Part shown: in pieces, positions 34,692 to 44,187 of the stretch
Layout: the number at the start of each line of letters is the position of its first letter
How positions within the stretch are numbered: the stretch's first letter is position 1
Translations under genes and position numbers: made by a program
The notes under the pieces: generated by a model
The model's input: the letters and a program-made list of their open reading frames with translations, nothing else
Databases searched by the model: none
What the model was told of the DNA's origin: nothing
Assembly: GCA_028820935.1 (NCBI GenBank)
Contig: JAPPHZ010000030.1
Span: 95,899 to 159,898 of the forward strand
Direction of reading: 5' to 3'
DNA length: 64,000 bases
Origin: a bacterium
Lineage (GTDB): Bacteria > Actinomycetota > Acidimicrobiia > Spongiisociales > Spongiisociaceae

Positions 34692-35843
34692 TTAAAGCCG
34701 CTCCAGCCCTTGGGCAAGGTCCTCGATCAGGTCCTCTACGTCCTCGAGGCCGACGGAGATGCGCACCAGCCCGTCGGTTATGCCGACCCGGCGACGCTCC
34801 GCCTTCTCCACATCTGCGTGCGTCATGGTGACCGGATGGGTGATCAGCGACTCCACCGACCCCAGGTTCTCGGCCAGGGTCCACACCCGGACCGATCCCA
34901 TCAACGACTTGGCGGCCTCCACGCCGCCCTCGACCTCGAACCATCCCATGGCGCCGTACCCGGATGCTTGCTCGGTGGCCAGTTCGTGCTGGGGGAACGA
35001 GGCGAGCCCCGGGTAGGAGACGTAGGTCACCTTGGGGTGGCCCTCCAGGAACTCGGCTACGGCCATGGCATTGGCCGACTGGCGGTCCATGCGCTCGCTG
35101 AGGGTCTTGCTCCCTTGGAGCGTCAGCCAGGCCACCATGGGCGACATGATGAGGCCGGCGGCGTTCTGCACGAAAGCCACCGACTCCAGCAGAGCCTCCG
35201 TCCGGCACACCACCGCTCCGCCCACGGTGGCGTTGTGACCGTCGAAGTACTTGGTCGTGGAGTGCACCACCAGGTCGGCGCCGAGTTCGAGCGGGCGCTG
35301 GAAATAGGGGGTCAGGAAGGTGTTGTCCACCGCGTGGGGAATACCCATCGAGGCGGCGATCTCGGAGACCCCGGCGATATCCGTGTACTTGAGGGTCGGG
35401 TTGGCGGGTGTCTCGGTGAAGACGAGCCTGGTCCGCTCGTTGACCGCGGCCCTCACCGCATCGAGATCGGATGTGTCGGCGAAGGTGAAGTCCACCCCGA
35501 ATCGGGCGAACACCTTGGTGGCGAGGCGGTAGGTGCCCCCGTAGGCGACATCGCTGACCACGGCGTGATCCCCGGCGTTGAGGAGCGCCATGAAGACGGC
35601 GTTGGTGGCGGCCATACCGGTCGAGAACGCCGCTGCGCCGATCCCGCCCTCCAGCTTGGCGATTCGCGCCTGAAGGGCCGTGACGGTGGGGTTGGCTGAG
35701 CGGGAGTACGAGTAGCCCGTGGCCATGTAGTCGTCCACGGACGGTTGCACGAAGGTGGTCGACTGGTGGATGGGCGTGAGGATGGCGCCACTGGACGGGT
35801 CAGGCGTCACGCCGGCATGTATCTGGTCTGTTCTGAACCCCAT
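34692..35843 (-). CDS. Cystathionine gamma-lyase/synthase family PLP enzyme
   Basis: 383 residues with AGGAGG just before the ATG at 35843. The Schiff-base lysine is in HSTTKYFDGHN, and YSRSANPTVTALQARIAKLEGG, ETPANPTLKYTD and GSVESLITHPVTMTHADV are family signatures. The short form points to MetB/cystathionine gamma-lyase rather than MetY. Lyase, synthase and methionine gamma-lyase activities cannot be separated by eye. With metY 3 kb away it suggests transsulfuration or methanethiol handling. Confidence 0.87.
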   Translation of the reverse strand: MGFRTDQIHAGVTPDPSSGAILTPIHQSTTFVQPSVDDYMATGYSYSRSANPTVTALQARIAKLEGGIGAAAFSTGMAATNAVFMALLNAGDHAVVSDVAYGGTYRLATKVFARFGVDFTFADTSDLDAVRAAVNERTRLVFTETPANPTLKYTDIAGVSEIAASMGIPHAVDNTFLTPYFQRPLELGADLVVHSTTKYFDGHNATVGGAVVCRTEALLESVAFVQNAAGLIMSPMVAWLTLQGSKTLSERMDRQSANAMAVAEFLEGHPKVTYVSYPGLASFPQHELATEQASGYGAMGWFEVEGGVEAAKSLMGSVRVWTLAENLGSVESLITHPVTMTHADVEKAERRRVGITDGLVRISVGLEDVEDLIEDLAQGLERL

Positions 35844-35859
35844 CGGCCTCCTAGGACGG

Positions 35860-35889
35860 TTGACAGGTTACCCCGACGTGCGGGATAGC
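35860..35889 (+). promoter_or_regulatory. Putative promoter of the proline racemase-like gene
   Basis: TTGACA (35860-35865, perfect -35), 18-nt spacer, GATAGC (35884-35889, weak -10). It lies in the 79-nt gap between two divergent genes. Confidence 0.45.
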
Positions 35890-35922
35890 CCGGCCGCGGG
35901 CGGGTACCATCGCCCATCCGGG

Positions 35923-36930
35923 ATGATCAACAGGGCACACACGATCACGACCACCGAGATGCATACCGGCGGGGAGCCGGTCCGGATCGTGGAGTCCGGG
36001 TACCCGCCCATCCCTGGGGCCACCATCCTGGACAAGCGCCGCTACGTCCGTGCGGAACTCGATCACCTGCGCACGGCTCTCATGCACGAACCGCGTGGCC
36101 ACTTCGACATGTACGGGGTGATTCCGGTGGAGCCCGACCTTCCTGATGCCGACCTCGCGGTGCTGTTCATGCACAACGCGGGTTACTCCACCATGTGCGG
36201 GCATGCCGTCATAGCGCTGGGAAGGTATGCGGTGGACAGGGGACTGGTTCCGAAGGTGGCGCCCGAGACCAGGATGGTGATCCAGTGCCCCTGCGGGCCG
36301 GTGGCGGTCCGCGTCGAGGTGGACGGGGCCAATGCCGGAGCGGTCGGTTTCGAGAGTGTGCCCGCGTTCGCCCACTCCCTCGATCTTAAAGTAGATGTAG
36401 AAGGTTATGGTGCGGTGTTGTGCGACGTCGCGTACGGGGGCGCCTTCTACGCCGTGGCCGACGCCGGCCGGTTCGGGCTGGAGGTGCCGGGGTCCCCGGT
36501 CTCGGAACTGGTCAGGGCCGCCGACGCACTGTCCGGAGCGGTGCGGGAAAGTGTCGAACTCGCCCATCCCGATGCCGGCGACCTGGGTTTTCTCTACGGT
36601 TCTGTCCTGACCGACGGACGGGATCGTGGACCTGTCTCGGCCAACGTCTGCGTCTTCGCCGATTCTCAGGTGGATCGGAGCCCGACCGGGTCCGGAGTGA
36701 CTGCCCGGATGGCCCTCGGCCACGCTCGCGGGCAGGTACGTCCCGGGGAGGAGCGTGTTTTCGAGAGCGTCACCGGAGCGACCATGACCGGCCGTGTGGT
36801 GGCGGAGGGCATGGTCGGCGACCTGCCGGCGGTCACGGTGGAGGTAAGCGGAAGGGCCTTCTATACGGGCGCGGCGTCGTTCGTCTTGGAGCCGGACGAC
36901 CCCTTCCGGCACGGCTTCCTGGTTCGGTAG
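35923..36930 (+). CDS. Proline racemase family protein, probable trans-3-hydroxy-L-proline dehydratase
   Basis: 335 residues from ATG 35923. The first catalytic residue is Cys92 in STMCGHAVIALG. The second position, Cys in proline and hydroxyproline racemases (DRSPCGTG), is Thr255 here (DRSPTGSG). Cys/Thr pairs are diagnostic of trans-3-hydroxyproline dehydratases, which form a pyrroline carboxylate. TEMHTGGEPVRIVESG at the start is typical. Divergent from the PLP lyase gene. Confidence 0.87.
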   Translation: MINRAHTITTTEMHTGGEPVRIVESGYPPIPGATILDKRRYVRAELDHLRTALMHEPRGHFDMYGVIPVEPDLPDADLAVLFMHNAGYSTMCGHAVIALGRYAVDRGLVPKVAPETRMVIQCPCGPVAVRVEVDGANAGAVGFESVPAFAHSLDLKVDVEGYGAVLCDVAYGGAFYAVADAGRFGLEVPGSPVSELVRAADALSGAVRESVELAHPDAGDLGFLYGSVLTDGRDRGPVSANVCVFADSQVDRSPTGSGVTARMALGHARGQVRPGEERVFESVTGATMTGRVVAEGMVGDLPAVTVEVSGRAFYTGAASFVLEPDDPFRHGFLVR

Positions 36931-36950
36931 CGGTCGGTCCCAGACCCGGC

Positions 36951-37424
36951 CTAGACCCGGGTGAGTTCGGCTTCGAGATGAACTTGAAGGGGTTGGCCGA
37001 CCGCGGCCATCCACACCCGGTACCGCATGGTGTCTCCCACCACCCTGATGCGACGCTCCACCCGGGACACCTCGACCGCGGTCGAGCTCAGCCTGACGTC
37101 CTTGGACCGGAAGTGCACCTGGCGGCCATCGATCTCCCCGGTGTGGACCTCGACGATCCCGGTCGGTTGGGCGACTACCAACTCGGCGCCGTCCGGACCC
37201 CCGGGCCGGATATAGCCCGACTCGGAGTGGAGCGGTTCGCCTGCTGCTCCGGCTCGCCTGGTCCTTTGCCGGTAGGCGATGAACGGCTTGCCGGGCCCCG
37301 GGGTGTATACGGCCTCCTCGAGGTACTCGAAGGGTTCGATGGTGGGGTACCGGCCGTTGCCTCCACCTCGCCATGTCCCGACCAGGAAGGCCAGCGAGTC
37401 CAGGTCGGGATGCGCTCGGCTCAC
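36951..37424 (-). CDS. Nitrobindin-like haem-binding beta-barrel (FABP-like)
   Basis: 157 residues from the GTG at 37424, overlapping the msrA stop (GTGA). The signature [14 protein letters not shown], the [10 protein letters not shown] strand and [14 protein letters not shown] match nitrobindin/THAP4-like proteins. The final strand [12 protein letters not shown] supplies the probable haem-ligand His. Nitrobindins hold ferric haem, bind NO and isomerise peroxynitrite. Coupling to msrA fits a joint oxidative/nitrosative stress role. Confidence 0.87.
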   Translation of the reverse strand: MSRAHPDLDSLAFLVGTWRGGGNGRYPTIEPFEYLEEAVYTPGPGKPFIAYRQRTRRAGAAGEPLHSESGYIRPGGPDGAELVVAQPTGIVEVHTGEIDGRQVHFRSKDVRLSSTAVEVSRVERRIRVVGDTMRYRVWMAAVGQPLQVHLEAELTRV

Positions 37425-38065
37425 CGAGGCGCGGGTACCCGGCAGGACACTCCGGTTCCCTTCAGGCCGCAGTAGCCGTTGGGAATCTTCGCCAGGTACT
37501 GCTGGTGGTAGTCCTCGGCGTGGTAGAAGGGGGGCGCCGACCGGATCTCGGTGGTTACCGGCCCGAAGCCCCGATCGGCCAGGTCCCGCTCGTAGGCCTC
37601 CTTGGTCTGGGAGGCCAGCTCGCGCTGGGCGTCGGATGTCCAGTAGATCGCCGACCGGTACTGCGTGCCCCGATCGTTTCCCTGGCGCATGCCCTGAGTC
37701 GGGTCGTGTTCCTCCCAGAACCGCTTCAACAGCTCTCCGTACGAGACGGCCTGCGGATCGAACACCACTATCACCGCTTCGGTGTGGCCCGTGTATCCGC
37801 TGCAGACCTCCCGGTAGGTCGGATTCGGGGTGAACCCACCCTGGTAACCGGCGGCGGTCGTGAACACCCCGGGAATCTGCCAGTAGATGCGTTCGACCCC
37901 CCAGAAGCACCCCATGCCGAAGTAGGCGATCTCCATGCCGTCCGGAAACGGCGGAACGATGGTTCGACCGTGCACGAAATGGGGGCGTGGCTCGAGGACC
38001 GGGGCATCCCGGCCCGGCAGAGCCGACTCCGCCGAGGTCATCAGGTTCTTGGAAGTCCGGAACAT
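37421..38065 (-). CDS. msrA: Peptide methionine sulfoxide reductase A
   Basis: 214 residues from the ATG at 38065. It reduces S-methionine sulfoxide; the catalytic Cys is in [46 protein letters not shown] and the C-terminal [14 protein letters not shown] (resolving Cys candidates) are present. [19 protein letters not shown] is the usual long N-terminus. Its stop overlaps the nitrobindin start. Confidence 0.95.
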   Translation of the reverse strand: MFRTSKNLMTSAESALPGRDAPVLEPRPHFVHGRTIVPPFPDGMEIAYFGMGCFWGVERIYWQIPGVFTTAAGYQGGFTPNPTYREVCSGYTGHTEAVIVVFDPQAVSYGELLKRFWEEHDPTQGMRQGNDRGTQYRSAIYWTSDAQRELASQTKEAYERDLADRGFGPVTTEIRSAPPFYHAEDYHQQYLAKIPNGYCGLKGTGVSCRVPAPR

Positions 38066-38206
38066 CAACCCCACCCTCGTCGCATACCGGAATCCTACCT
38101 GCGGGCCGTTGCTAGCCTGCACGCCCGGAGCCCTCATCGGGCACCTGCTGATCCAGACCCTCCTGCCACGTGGTCCGGGATCGGAATCGACTTGGAGGTG
38201 TGCACG

Positions 38207-39052
38207 GTGCGCGTCGGGGTGAATATATTCCTTACCGACTACTCGATCCAGCCCGTTCAGATGGGGGAGGAGTTGGAGGCTCGGGGGTACGAGTCGCTGT
38301 GGGTTGCGGAGCACAGCCATATCCCGACCAGCCGGGCCACCCCCTGGGGCGGGCGGAAGAATGCTCCGCCGTTGCCTGAGGAGTACTGGCACACCCATGA
38401 CTCGTTCGTGGCGCTGGCTGCGATCGCTGCTACCACCGATCGGCTGAAGATCGGCACCGGCATCGCCCTGGTGGCGCAACGGGATCCGATCTGGCTGGCC
38501 AAGGAGGTGGCGTCGCTGGACATCATCTCCGAAGGACGCTTCGAGTTCGGGATCGGATTCGGCTGGAACCGCGAGGAGATGGCTAGCCACGCCATCGATG
38601 CTCGTACTAGGCACAGGCTGGTCCGGGAGAAGGTCGCGCTGATGAAGGCTCTGTGGACCCAGGACCGGGTCTCCTACCACGGAGAGATGATCAGCCTGGA
38701 GGAGAGTTGGGCGTGGCCCAAGCCCTACCAGAAGCCGCATCCCCCTATCGTCATGGGAAGCGGAGGTGGCCCCATGGCGCTGGCTGCGGTGGCCGAGTAC
38801 TGCGACGGCTGGATGCCTGTGCACCCGCAGAACCTGGCCGGGGACATCGCCACGTTGCACGGGCTGCTGGAGAAGGCCGGGAGGGATCCGTCGGAAGTGG
38901 AGATCGGCGTCTACGGCTCGCAGCCGGACCCTGAGCTATGGAAGGGGTACGAAGCCTTGGGGGTGTCCCGGGTGACCATCTTCCTGCCCCCCGCGCCCGC
39001 TGACATCGTCGTGCCGCTCCTCGACCAGCATCGTCATCTGATCGACAACTAG
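38207..39052 (+). CDS. LLM-class F420-dependent oxidoreductase
   Basis: 281 residues from GTG 38207, with GGAGG 8 nt upstream. The luciferase-like TIM barrel pattern is present: [58 protein letters not shown] and [17 protein letters not shown]. Actinobacterial members mostly use F420. Substrate unknown. Confidence 0.85.
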   Translation: MRVGVNIFLTDYSIQPVQMGEELEARGYESLWVAEHSHIPTSRATPWGGRKNAPPLPEEYWHTHDSFVALAAIAATTDRLKIGTGIALVAQRDPIWLAKEVASLDIISEGRFEFGIGFGWNREEMASHAIDARTRHRLVREKVALMKALWTQDRVSYHGEMISLEESWAWPKPYQKPHPPIVMGSGGGPMALAAVAEYCDGWMPVHPQNLAGDIATLHGLLEKAGRDPSEVEIGVYGSQPDPELWKGYEALGVSRVTIFLPPAPADIVVPLLDQHRHLIDN

Positions 39053-39254
39053 CCCCGCTCCAACCGGCCGCAGGTCGGCTGCGCCTGGTTCCGGCCCGGA
39101 GCGGCGGTAATTGAGGGAAGAGCCATCGGTTTCGGGAGCTTGCTCGGTGAGCTTGGGGGGTTCCATCGGGAGAGCTACGGTCCCATGGCCAATAGGCTGC
39201 CGCCGGGGTGAGTACGATGTCGCGACTGCAAGCGAGCAGGGTGAGGATGCGTAG

Positions 39255-39530
39255 GTGAGTTACCAGGGTTACGTGCGGGTCATCGGCGAGGGTGGGAACA
39301 TCCTGGATGTGGCCGAGGCGTCGCTGGGTCCCATCGACCATCCGGGCCACCGCTGGGGTGGCATCATGACCGTGTGGAGTGGGGGAGCGCTCGACGGCAA
39401 GACCATGATGGTCGATCTGGAGGTACCCGGTTCCTTCCGGGCGTCCGCGCTGATACTCCCGGGCCCGGTGTCGGGCAAGCAGCGCCAGTTGTCGGTGCTG
39501 GGTAGCGGGGACTCGCCCTTCGCCAGCTGA
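39255..39530 (+). CDS. Small beta-rich hypothetical protein
   Basis: 91 residues from GTG 39255, not recognised. Composition suggests alternating beta strands (GYVRVIGEGGNILDVAEASLG, GKTMMVDLEVPGSFRASALI), no signal or membrane segment and no Cys. A complete start-stop frame with typical high-GC third positions supports it as a real gene. No neighbour gives a functional clue. Confidence 0.5.
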   Translation: MSYQGYVRVIGEGGNILDVAEASLGPIDHPGHRWGGIMTVWSGGALDGKTMMVDLEVPGSFRASALILPGPVSGKQRQLSVLGSGDSPFAS

Positions 39531-39541
39531 GCCTGGTCGAC

Positions 39542-40045
39542 TTAGGGCAGGATCCAGGCCTCCGAGCCGTCGCCCGAAGCCGCCGCGGCCAGGTTGCGGA
39601 CGCTGTTGATCACTGCTCCGAGAAGGGCGAGGACGAGGGCGGCGTTGATGACCAGGACCGGGAGGATCGGCAACGTACTCGTCAGGTTGGGAACCACGGT
39701 GGCGGCCGTGTAGAGGATGACCAGCGTGGACCAGGTCATGATCGCGGAGACGATGAAGAAGACCGGTTTGGAGGCTCCCTCGGATCCACCGATCCCCTTG
39801 TAGATCAGCGGCGCCAGCACCGACAGTATGCCGAAGCCGGCCAGCGTGTTGGCCTGCGCCCCCAGCCCGAACAGCACCAGCACCAGGGCCAGCACGACCG
39901 CGATGCTTGAAGACCAGCTTCCGGAGAAGGACCACTTCAGCGGGCCGACAGTGCCCGACCATCCGTCCCGGGAATCACGGACGGCGGCATAGGCGATCAG
40001 GAGTGCCACCAAGCCGATGGCGATGATCATCGATTGCGGGTTCAT
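39542..40045 (-). CDS. Four-helix membrane protein of unknown function
   Basis: 167 residues. Four hydrophobic segments (about 5-21, 45-80, 95-115, 120-148). A charged/polar stretch after helix 1 (VRDSRDGWSGTVGPLKWSFSG) is likely extracytoplasmic or cytoplasmic. No family motif is seen. Confidence 0.6.
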   Translation of the reverse strand: MNPQSMIIAIGLVALLIAYAAVRDSRDGWSGTVGPLKWSFSGSWSSSIAVVLALVLVLFGLGAQANTLAGFGILSVLAPLIYKGIGGSEGASKPVFFIVSAIMTWSTLVILYTAATVVPNLTSTLPILPVLVINAALVLALLGAVINSVRNLAAAASGDGSEAWILP

Positions 40046-40167
40046 GTGCGCCTCCCGTTCACTCTGGCCGGCCCGCCAGGAAGGATGTTCATCTATCTCC
40101 GGCCGCGGGCCTGGTGTTATGTCCCTTGGGAATAGGACTCTATGTTAAGCCCGGGCGTTTCTCCACC

Positions 40168-40334
40168 AGTGGTCTGTCTGTGAAACAACGTGGTGTGTTC
40201 TGGCGGTCATCGGCGTCCCGTCGCTGCGTTCCGCTTCCTCAACGTACCGCTGCGGGTACGCCTTCGTCAGCGGGCCTTGCGAGGAACACCGCTGCCGACG
40301 CCATACCACACCGCCATTCCACAGACAGACCACT
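40168..40334. mobile_element. MITE-like element with 15-bp terminal inverted repeats
   Basis: AGTGGTCTGTCTGTG (40168-40182) and its exact reverse complement (40320-40334) bound 167 bp. Homology between arms continues imperfectly inward (GGTGTG / GGCG...GGC blocks). The centre holds a CGTACC-GCTGC-GGGTACG hairpin. No ORF for a transposase fits and no target duplication is evident. It fills most of the 332-nt gap before ligB, ending 43 nt before the ligB start, so it could supply or disturb the promoter. Confidence 0.75.
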
Positions 40335-40377
40335 AGATTCTGCTGCGGGCCGGCCGTGGAGCGATCGGAGGCGCAGG

Positions 40378-41907
40378 TTGAGACTTGCCGAGGTGGTTGC
40401 TACGTCGCGGAAGATCGCGGGCACGAGGGCGCGCCGCGCCAAGGTGGCGGGACTGGCCGATCTCCTGGCCCGGGCGGAGCCGGACGAGATACGGATCCTG
40501 GTCGGTTTCCTCTCCGGCAGGCCGCGGCAGGGACGGGTGGGCGTAGGCCCGGCCGCGCTGTGGACTTCGAAGGTCGATCCCGCGCCGGAACCGATCCTCG
40601 ACATCGTGGAGGTCGATCAGGTGATCGGCGCTATCCCGCGGATCAGGGGCTCCGGTTCCCAGGCTCGCCGTACCGACCTGCTCGAGTCCCTGCTCGGTAG
40701 GGCCACCTCCGACGAGCAGGACTACCTGAGGCGGCTGCTGACCGGAGAGCTCCGGCACGGCGCGCTCGAGGGCCTGATGATGGACGCGGTGGCGGTGGCG
40801 TCGGGCATCGATGCGGCGGTGGTGAGGCGGGCCGCCATGCTCGGAGGTGACCTCGGATCGATCGCCGTTCCGGCCCTCACGGAGGGAGAGGAGGCTCTGC
40901 GGACCATGCGCATCGTTCCGTTGCGGCCGGTCCGGCCCATGCTCGCCTCGACCTCCGGATCGGCCGCGGATGCGATGGAATCGTCCGGCCGGGCGTCGGT
41001 GGAGTGGAAGCTCGACGGCGTCCGCATCCAGGCGCACCGGGCCGGTTCGCAGGTGGCCGTCTTCAGCCGGCGGCTCAACGACGTCACCGATCGGCTGCCG
41101 CTGGTGGCCGAGGTGGTGTCCGGCCTTCCCGTCTCGAGCGTGGTGCTCGACGGTGAGGTACTGGCCCATGATGTCGAGGGCCGGCCGGAGCGTTTCGAGC
41201 AGATCATGAGCCACTTCGGCACCCATGAGGAAGGCGACAGGAAGCCGCTGTACCCGTACTTCTTCGACATCCTGCATCTCGACGGCGAGGACCTGATCGA
41301 CCTCCCCCTCGGCCGGCGCATCGCCGTGCTCGACGGCTTGGTCCCTCCCGGGTGCCTGGTTCCCAGGCTGGTCACCGACCGGGTCGCGGAAGCCGAGGCC
41401 GCCTTGTCGGAGGCCCGCCGGAGCCGCCACGAGGGGATCATGGTCAAGGCGATCGGCTCGACCTACCGGGCGGGCCGGAGGGGATCGGCCTGGCTCAAGG
41501 TCAAGCCGGCCTATCACCTGGACCTGGTGGTGCTGGCCGCCGAATGGGGCCATGGTCGCCGGACCGGGCGGCTCTCCAACCTTCACCTGGGCGCCCGGGA
41601 CGCCGAGAGCGACGGGTTCGTGATGGTAGGCAAGACCTTCAAGGGCCTGACCGATGCGATGCTGGCCTGGCAGACCGAGCGGTTTCTCGAGATCGCGGTC
41701 CGCCGGGAACGCCATGTCGTGTTCGTCCAGCCTGAGGTGGTGGTGGAGGTGGCTTTCGACGGGGTCCAGTCGAGCCCGGTGTATCCGGGCGGCGTAGCCC
41801 TCCGTTTCGCCCGAGTCAAGCAGTACCGGCCCGACAAGCCGCCCGAGCAGGCCGACACCATTCAGCAAATCCAGCGGATATTCGAGGAACGCGGAAGGCG
41901 GAGCTAA
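40378..41907 (+). CDS. ligB: ATP-dependent DNA ligase LigB
   Basis: 509 residues from TTG 40378 with GGAGG 6 nt upstream; the open frame extends into the MITE but that part is not LigB-like. The N-terminal DNA-binding domain starts RLAEVVATSRKIAGTRARRAK. The adenylation motif I is EWKLDGVRIQAH (Lys211), with VVLDGEVLA, FFDILHLDG, HEGIMVKA and SAWLKVKPAY as motifs III to V. Length matches mycobacterial LigB. A non-essential repair ligase role is likely. Confidence 0.93.
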   Translation: MRLAEVVATSRKIAGTRARRAKVAGLADLLARAEPDEIRILVGFLSGRPRQGRVGVGPAALWTSKVDPAPEPILDIVEVDQVIGAIPRIRGSGSQARRTDLLESLLGRATSDEQDYLRRLLTGELRHGALEGLMMDAVAVASGIDAAVVRRAAMLGGDLGSIAVPALTEGEEALRTMRIVPLRPVRPMLASTSGSAADAMESSGRASVEWKLDGVRIQAHRAGSQVAVFSRRLNDVTDRLPLVAEVVSGLPVSSVVLDGEVLAHDVEGRPERFEQIMSHFGTHEEGDRKPLYPYFFDILHLDGEDLIDLPLGRRIAVLDGLVPPGCLVPRLVTDRVAEAEAALSEARRSRHEGIMVKAIGSTYRAGRRGSAWLKVKPAYHLDLVVLAAEWGHGRRTGRLSNLHLGARDAESDGFVMVGKTFKGLTDAMLAWQTERFLEIAVRRERHVVFVQPEVVVEVAFDGVQSSPVYPGGVALRFARVKQYRPDKPPEQADTIQQIQRIFEERGRRS

Positions 41908-43196
41908 CGATGGATGCCGTAGGGGTCCGTATCGGCGGGCTCGGCCATCGAGATCAGCAGGGCGCTCACCAGGACCACCTGGGCCAGTAGCGCGGCGCAT
42001 CCGGCCAGGATCAGCCCGAGCGTGGCGGGGATGCGCACCAGTACGGGTATGACGGCTCCCACTACCCAGGCGAGCTGGAAGAGGGTCTCCGAGTAGGTGA
42101 AGGTCCGGCCCCGTTCCTCGGGTCTGACGCTGGCATGGAGCAGCCCGTCGTACCCGAACTTGGCCGTTCCCCAGGCGAGCCCGGCGAAGAACGCCACGGC
42201 CGCCGCCGACCACACGCCGAATACGTGGGCGCTGATGAACGCCGCGGCCGCCTCCAGGGCCAGGGCCGCCACCACCATGGGTTCCTCGCGAAGGCGCCGA
42301 GCCAGGAACTGCGCCAGCAGCGATGCCACGCCGAATCCGGCGCCGGCGGCGAGTAGCAGGCTGCCGAATCCCACTATCCCCGCCTCGTTGTCCCGGAACA
42401 CGAAGGCCACCAGGAGGAGGAGGTAGCCGTTCAGTAGGCGGACGATGGCGGTGGCTATGCGGGCGTGGCGGACCGCCCGCCGGGAGGCGGGGGAGCGGGC
42501 GGCATGGACCGCTGCCGCGCCCGGTTCCCGGGCGGCCGGGCGGAGGTCTACCCGCAGACCCAGAGCGGTCACGCCCGACCAGGCGAAGAGGCAGGCTGCC
42601 AGCACCAGGGCCGCCTCGTTGCCCAACAGATTGATGGCGCCCAACCCGATCGGGAGGACGGCGCCGCCGGCGAGGATTCCGAGCCGGGCAAGGCGGGCGT
42701 TGGCCTCCACCAGATCGGCCGGGTCGGGTAGCGCGGTGGGCAGGATCGAGCTGCGGCTGATCCCGTAGATCCGGGACAACACCAGGATCCCGAACACCAT
42801 CGACAGCATCACGAGGTCGGTTTCCGCTCGCATCATGGCGACCACCAGCACCACCCGCCCCAACGATCCGAAGGCCAGGCCGGCCCGGTGGCTGCGAGGT
42901 AAACGGTGGACCAGCGAGCCGAGGAGGGGTCCGATCACGGCGAATGGGGCCAGGGTGAGGAGCAGGAACGCGACCACGTTGCCGCGAGCCTCGGTGGTGG
43001 GGACCGAGAAGAACAGCGTGTCGGCGAGGGCCAGGGCTACGAGGGCGTCTCCGGTCACGTTGGTGGCGTGGGAGATGGCCAGCCGCCGGAAGGCCCAGCC
43101 GTGTCGTGAGAACTGCCCCTCGATCTTGCGGCCCACGGCCCGGGTGGCGCGGGAGATCTTCGAGGGCGACCGGGGCGGCGGATGGCGGGTGCTCAT
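41904..43196 (-). CDS. MFS-type membrane protein
   Basis: 430 residues with about 11-12 hydrophobic segments and basic N-terminus. GPLLGSLVHRLPRSHRA is the loop 2-3 region of MFS and LGWGTAKFGYDGLLHASVRPEERGR-like sequence appears in the second half (AWGTAKFGYDGLLHASV). Substrate not predictable. The end overlaps the convergent ligB stop by 4 nt. Confidence 0.8.
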   Translation of the reverse strand: MSTRHPPPRSPSKISRATRAVGRKIEGQFSRHGWAFRRLAISHATNVTGDALVALALADTLFFSVPTTEARGNVVAFLLLTLAPFAVIGPLLGSLVHRLPRSHRAGLAFGSLGRVVLVVAMMRAETDLVMLSMVFGILVLSRIYGISRSSILPTALPDPADLVEANARLARLGILAGGAVLPIGLGAINLLGNEAALVLAACLFAWSGVTALGLRVDLRPAAREPGAAAVHAARSPASRRAVRHARIATAIVRLLNGYLLLLVAFVFRDNEAGIVGFGSLLLAAGAGFGVASLLAQFLARRLREEPMVVAALALEAAAAFISAHVFGVWSAAAVAFFAGLAWGTAKFGYDGLLHASVRPEERGRTFTYSETLFQLAWVVGAVIPVLVRIPATLGLILAGCAALLAQVVLVSALLISMAEPADTDPYGIHR

Positions 43197-43272
43197 ACCA
43201 TTAACGTAGCGAGCGCGGGCGGATCGTCCCCGCCCCGTGCAGGCTCAGGAGTCGACAATCTGGAACGAGAAT

Positions 43273-44157
43273 ATGAACTTAAACCAGTTGCAGAAGGTTA
43301 AGGAAGAGAGAGGGTTCATCGCCGCGCTGGACCAGAGCGGGGGTAGCTCGCCCAAGGCGCTGGCGAGGTACGGGGTACCGGAGGACGCCTACTCGACCAC
43401 CGACGAGATGTTCGATCTGATCCACGACATGCGAACCCGGGTCATCACCAGCCCCGGTTTCGAGGGGAGCCGGGTCTTCGGTGCCATCCTGTTCGCCGAC
43501 ACGATGCGCCGCCGGATCGACGGTGTTCCCACGGCCCGCTACCTGTGGCGGGAGAGGGGCGTGGTGCCCTTCCTGAAGGTGGACGAGGGTTTGGAAGGGG
43601 AGCGGCACGGCGTCCAGCTCATGAAGCCGATGACCGGCCTGGACGACCTGCTGGACGAAGGTCAGGAGAACGCAGTCTTCGGCACCAAGATGCGCTCGGT
43701 CATCAAGCTCGCGGATAGGGAAGGCATCGAGGCCAACGTGGAGCAGCAGTTCGAGGTGGGGGAGCGGATTCTGGAGGCCGGAATGATCCCGATCCTTGAG
43801 CCCGAGGTGGACATCGACAGCCCGGAGAAGGCCGAAGCCGAGGACCTGCTGCTCGAGGCCATCGTGGCCCGGCTGGGCAGGCTGGGGAACTCGGGCGTGA
43901 TGCTCAAGCTGACCCTCCCGAGCCAGGACGATCTGTACCTGGGTCTGGTCGAGCATCCCAACGTGGTCCGGGTGGCGGCCCTTTCCGGGGGCTACGCCCA
44001 CGTGGAGGCGTGCGAGCGCCTGGCGCGGCAGCGCGGCATGGTGGCGAGCTTCAGCCGGGCCCTCCTGGAGGGCTTGATGGTGGACCAGTCGCAGGAGGAG
44101 TTCGATGCGGTACTGGGCCGGCTGGTGCACAACGTGTTCGAAGCTTCGGCTACGTGA
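43273..44157 (+). CDS. fda: Class I fructose-bisphosphate aldolase (FdaA type)
   Basis: 294 residues from ATG 43273. The protein follows staphylococcal FdaA throughout: ERGFIAALDQSGGSSPKAL, DEMFDLIHDMRTRVITSP, VPFLKVDEGLE and FGTKMRS. The Schiff-base lysine is Lys212 in MLKLTLP. It cleaves fructose-1,6-bisphosphate without a metal. Together with the type II GAPDH-like protein it suggests a non-standard lower-glycolysis set, although the main genes may be elsewhere. Confidence 0.93.
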   Translation: MNLNQLQKVKEERGFIAALDQSGGSSPKALARYGVPEDAYSTTDEMFDLIHDMRTRVITSPGFEGSRVFGAILFADTMRRRIDGVPTARYLWRERGVVPFLKVDEGLEGERHGVQLMKPMTGLDDLLDEGQENAVFGTKMRSVIKLADREGIEANVEQQFEVGERILEAGMIPILEPEVDIDSPEKAEAEDLLLEAIVARLGRLGNSGVMLKLTLPSQDDLYLGLVEHPNVVRVAALSGGYAHVEACERLARQRGMVASFSRALLEGLMVDQSQEEFDAVLGRLVHNVFEASAT

Positions 44158-44187
44158 CCCTATGGACTCCAGCTAGATGCGCGGGAC

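Noticed and set aside
34495..34695. Small Gly-rich ORF inside RNA cassette B and its counterpart in cassette A
   Set aside because: Peptide similarity is a by-product of RNA similarity; indels of one or two bases break the frame and helices are preserved instead.
39055..39104. Inverted repeat CCGCTCC / GGAGCGG after the LLM oxidoreductase as a terminator
   Set aside because: The arms are 36 nt apart with only partial inner pairing and no T-run; too weak to annotate.
40114..40377. N-terminal extension of LigB through the MITE-like element
   Set aside because: The sequence there is not LigB-like and a good ribosome binding site precedes TTG 40378.
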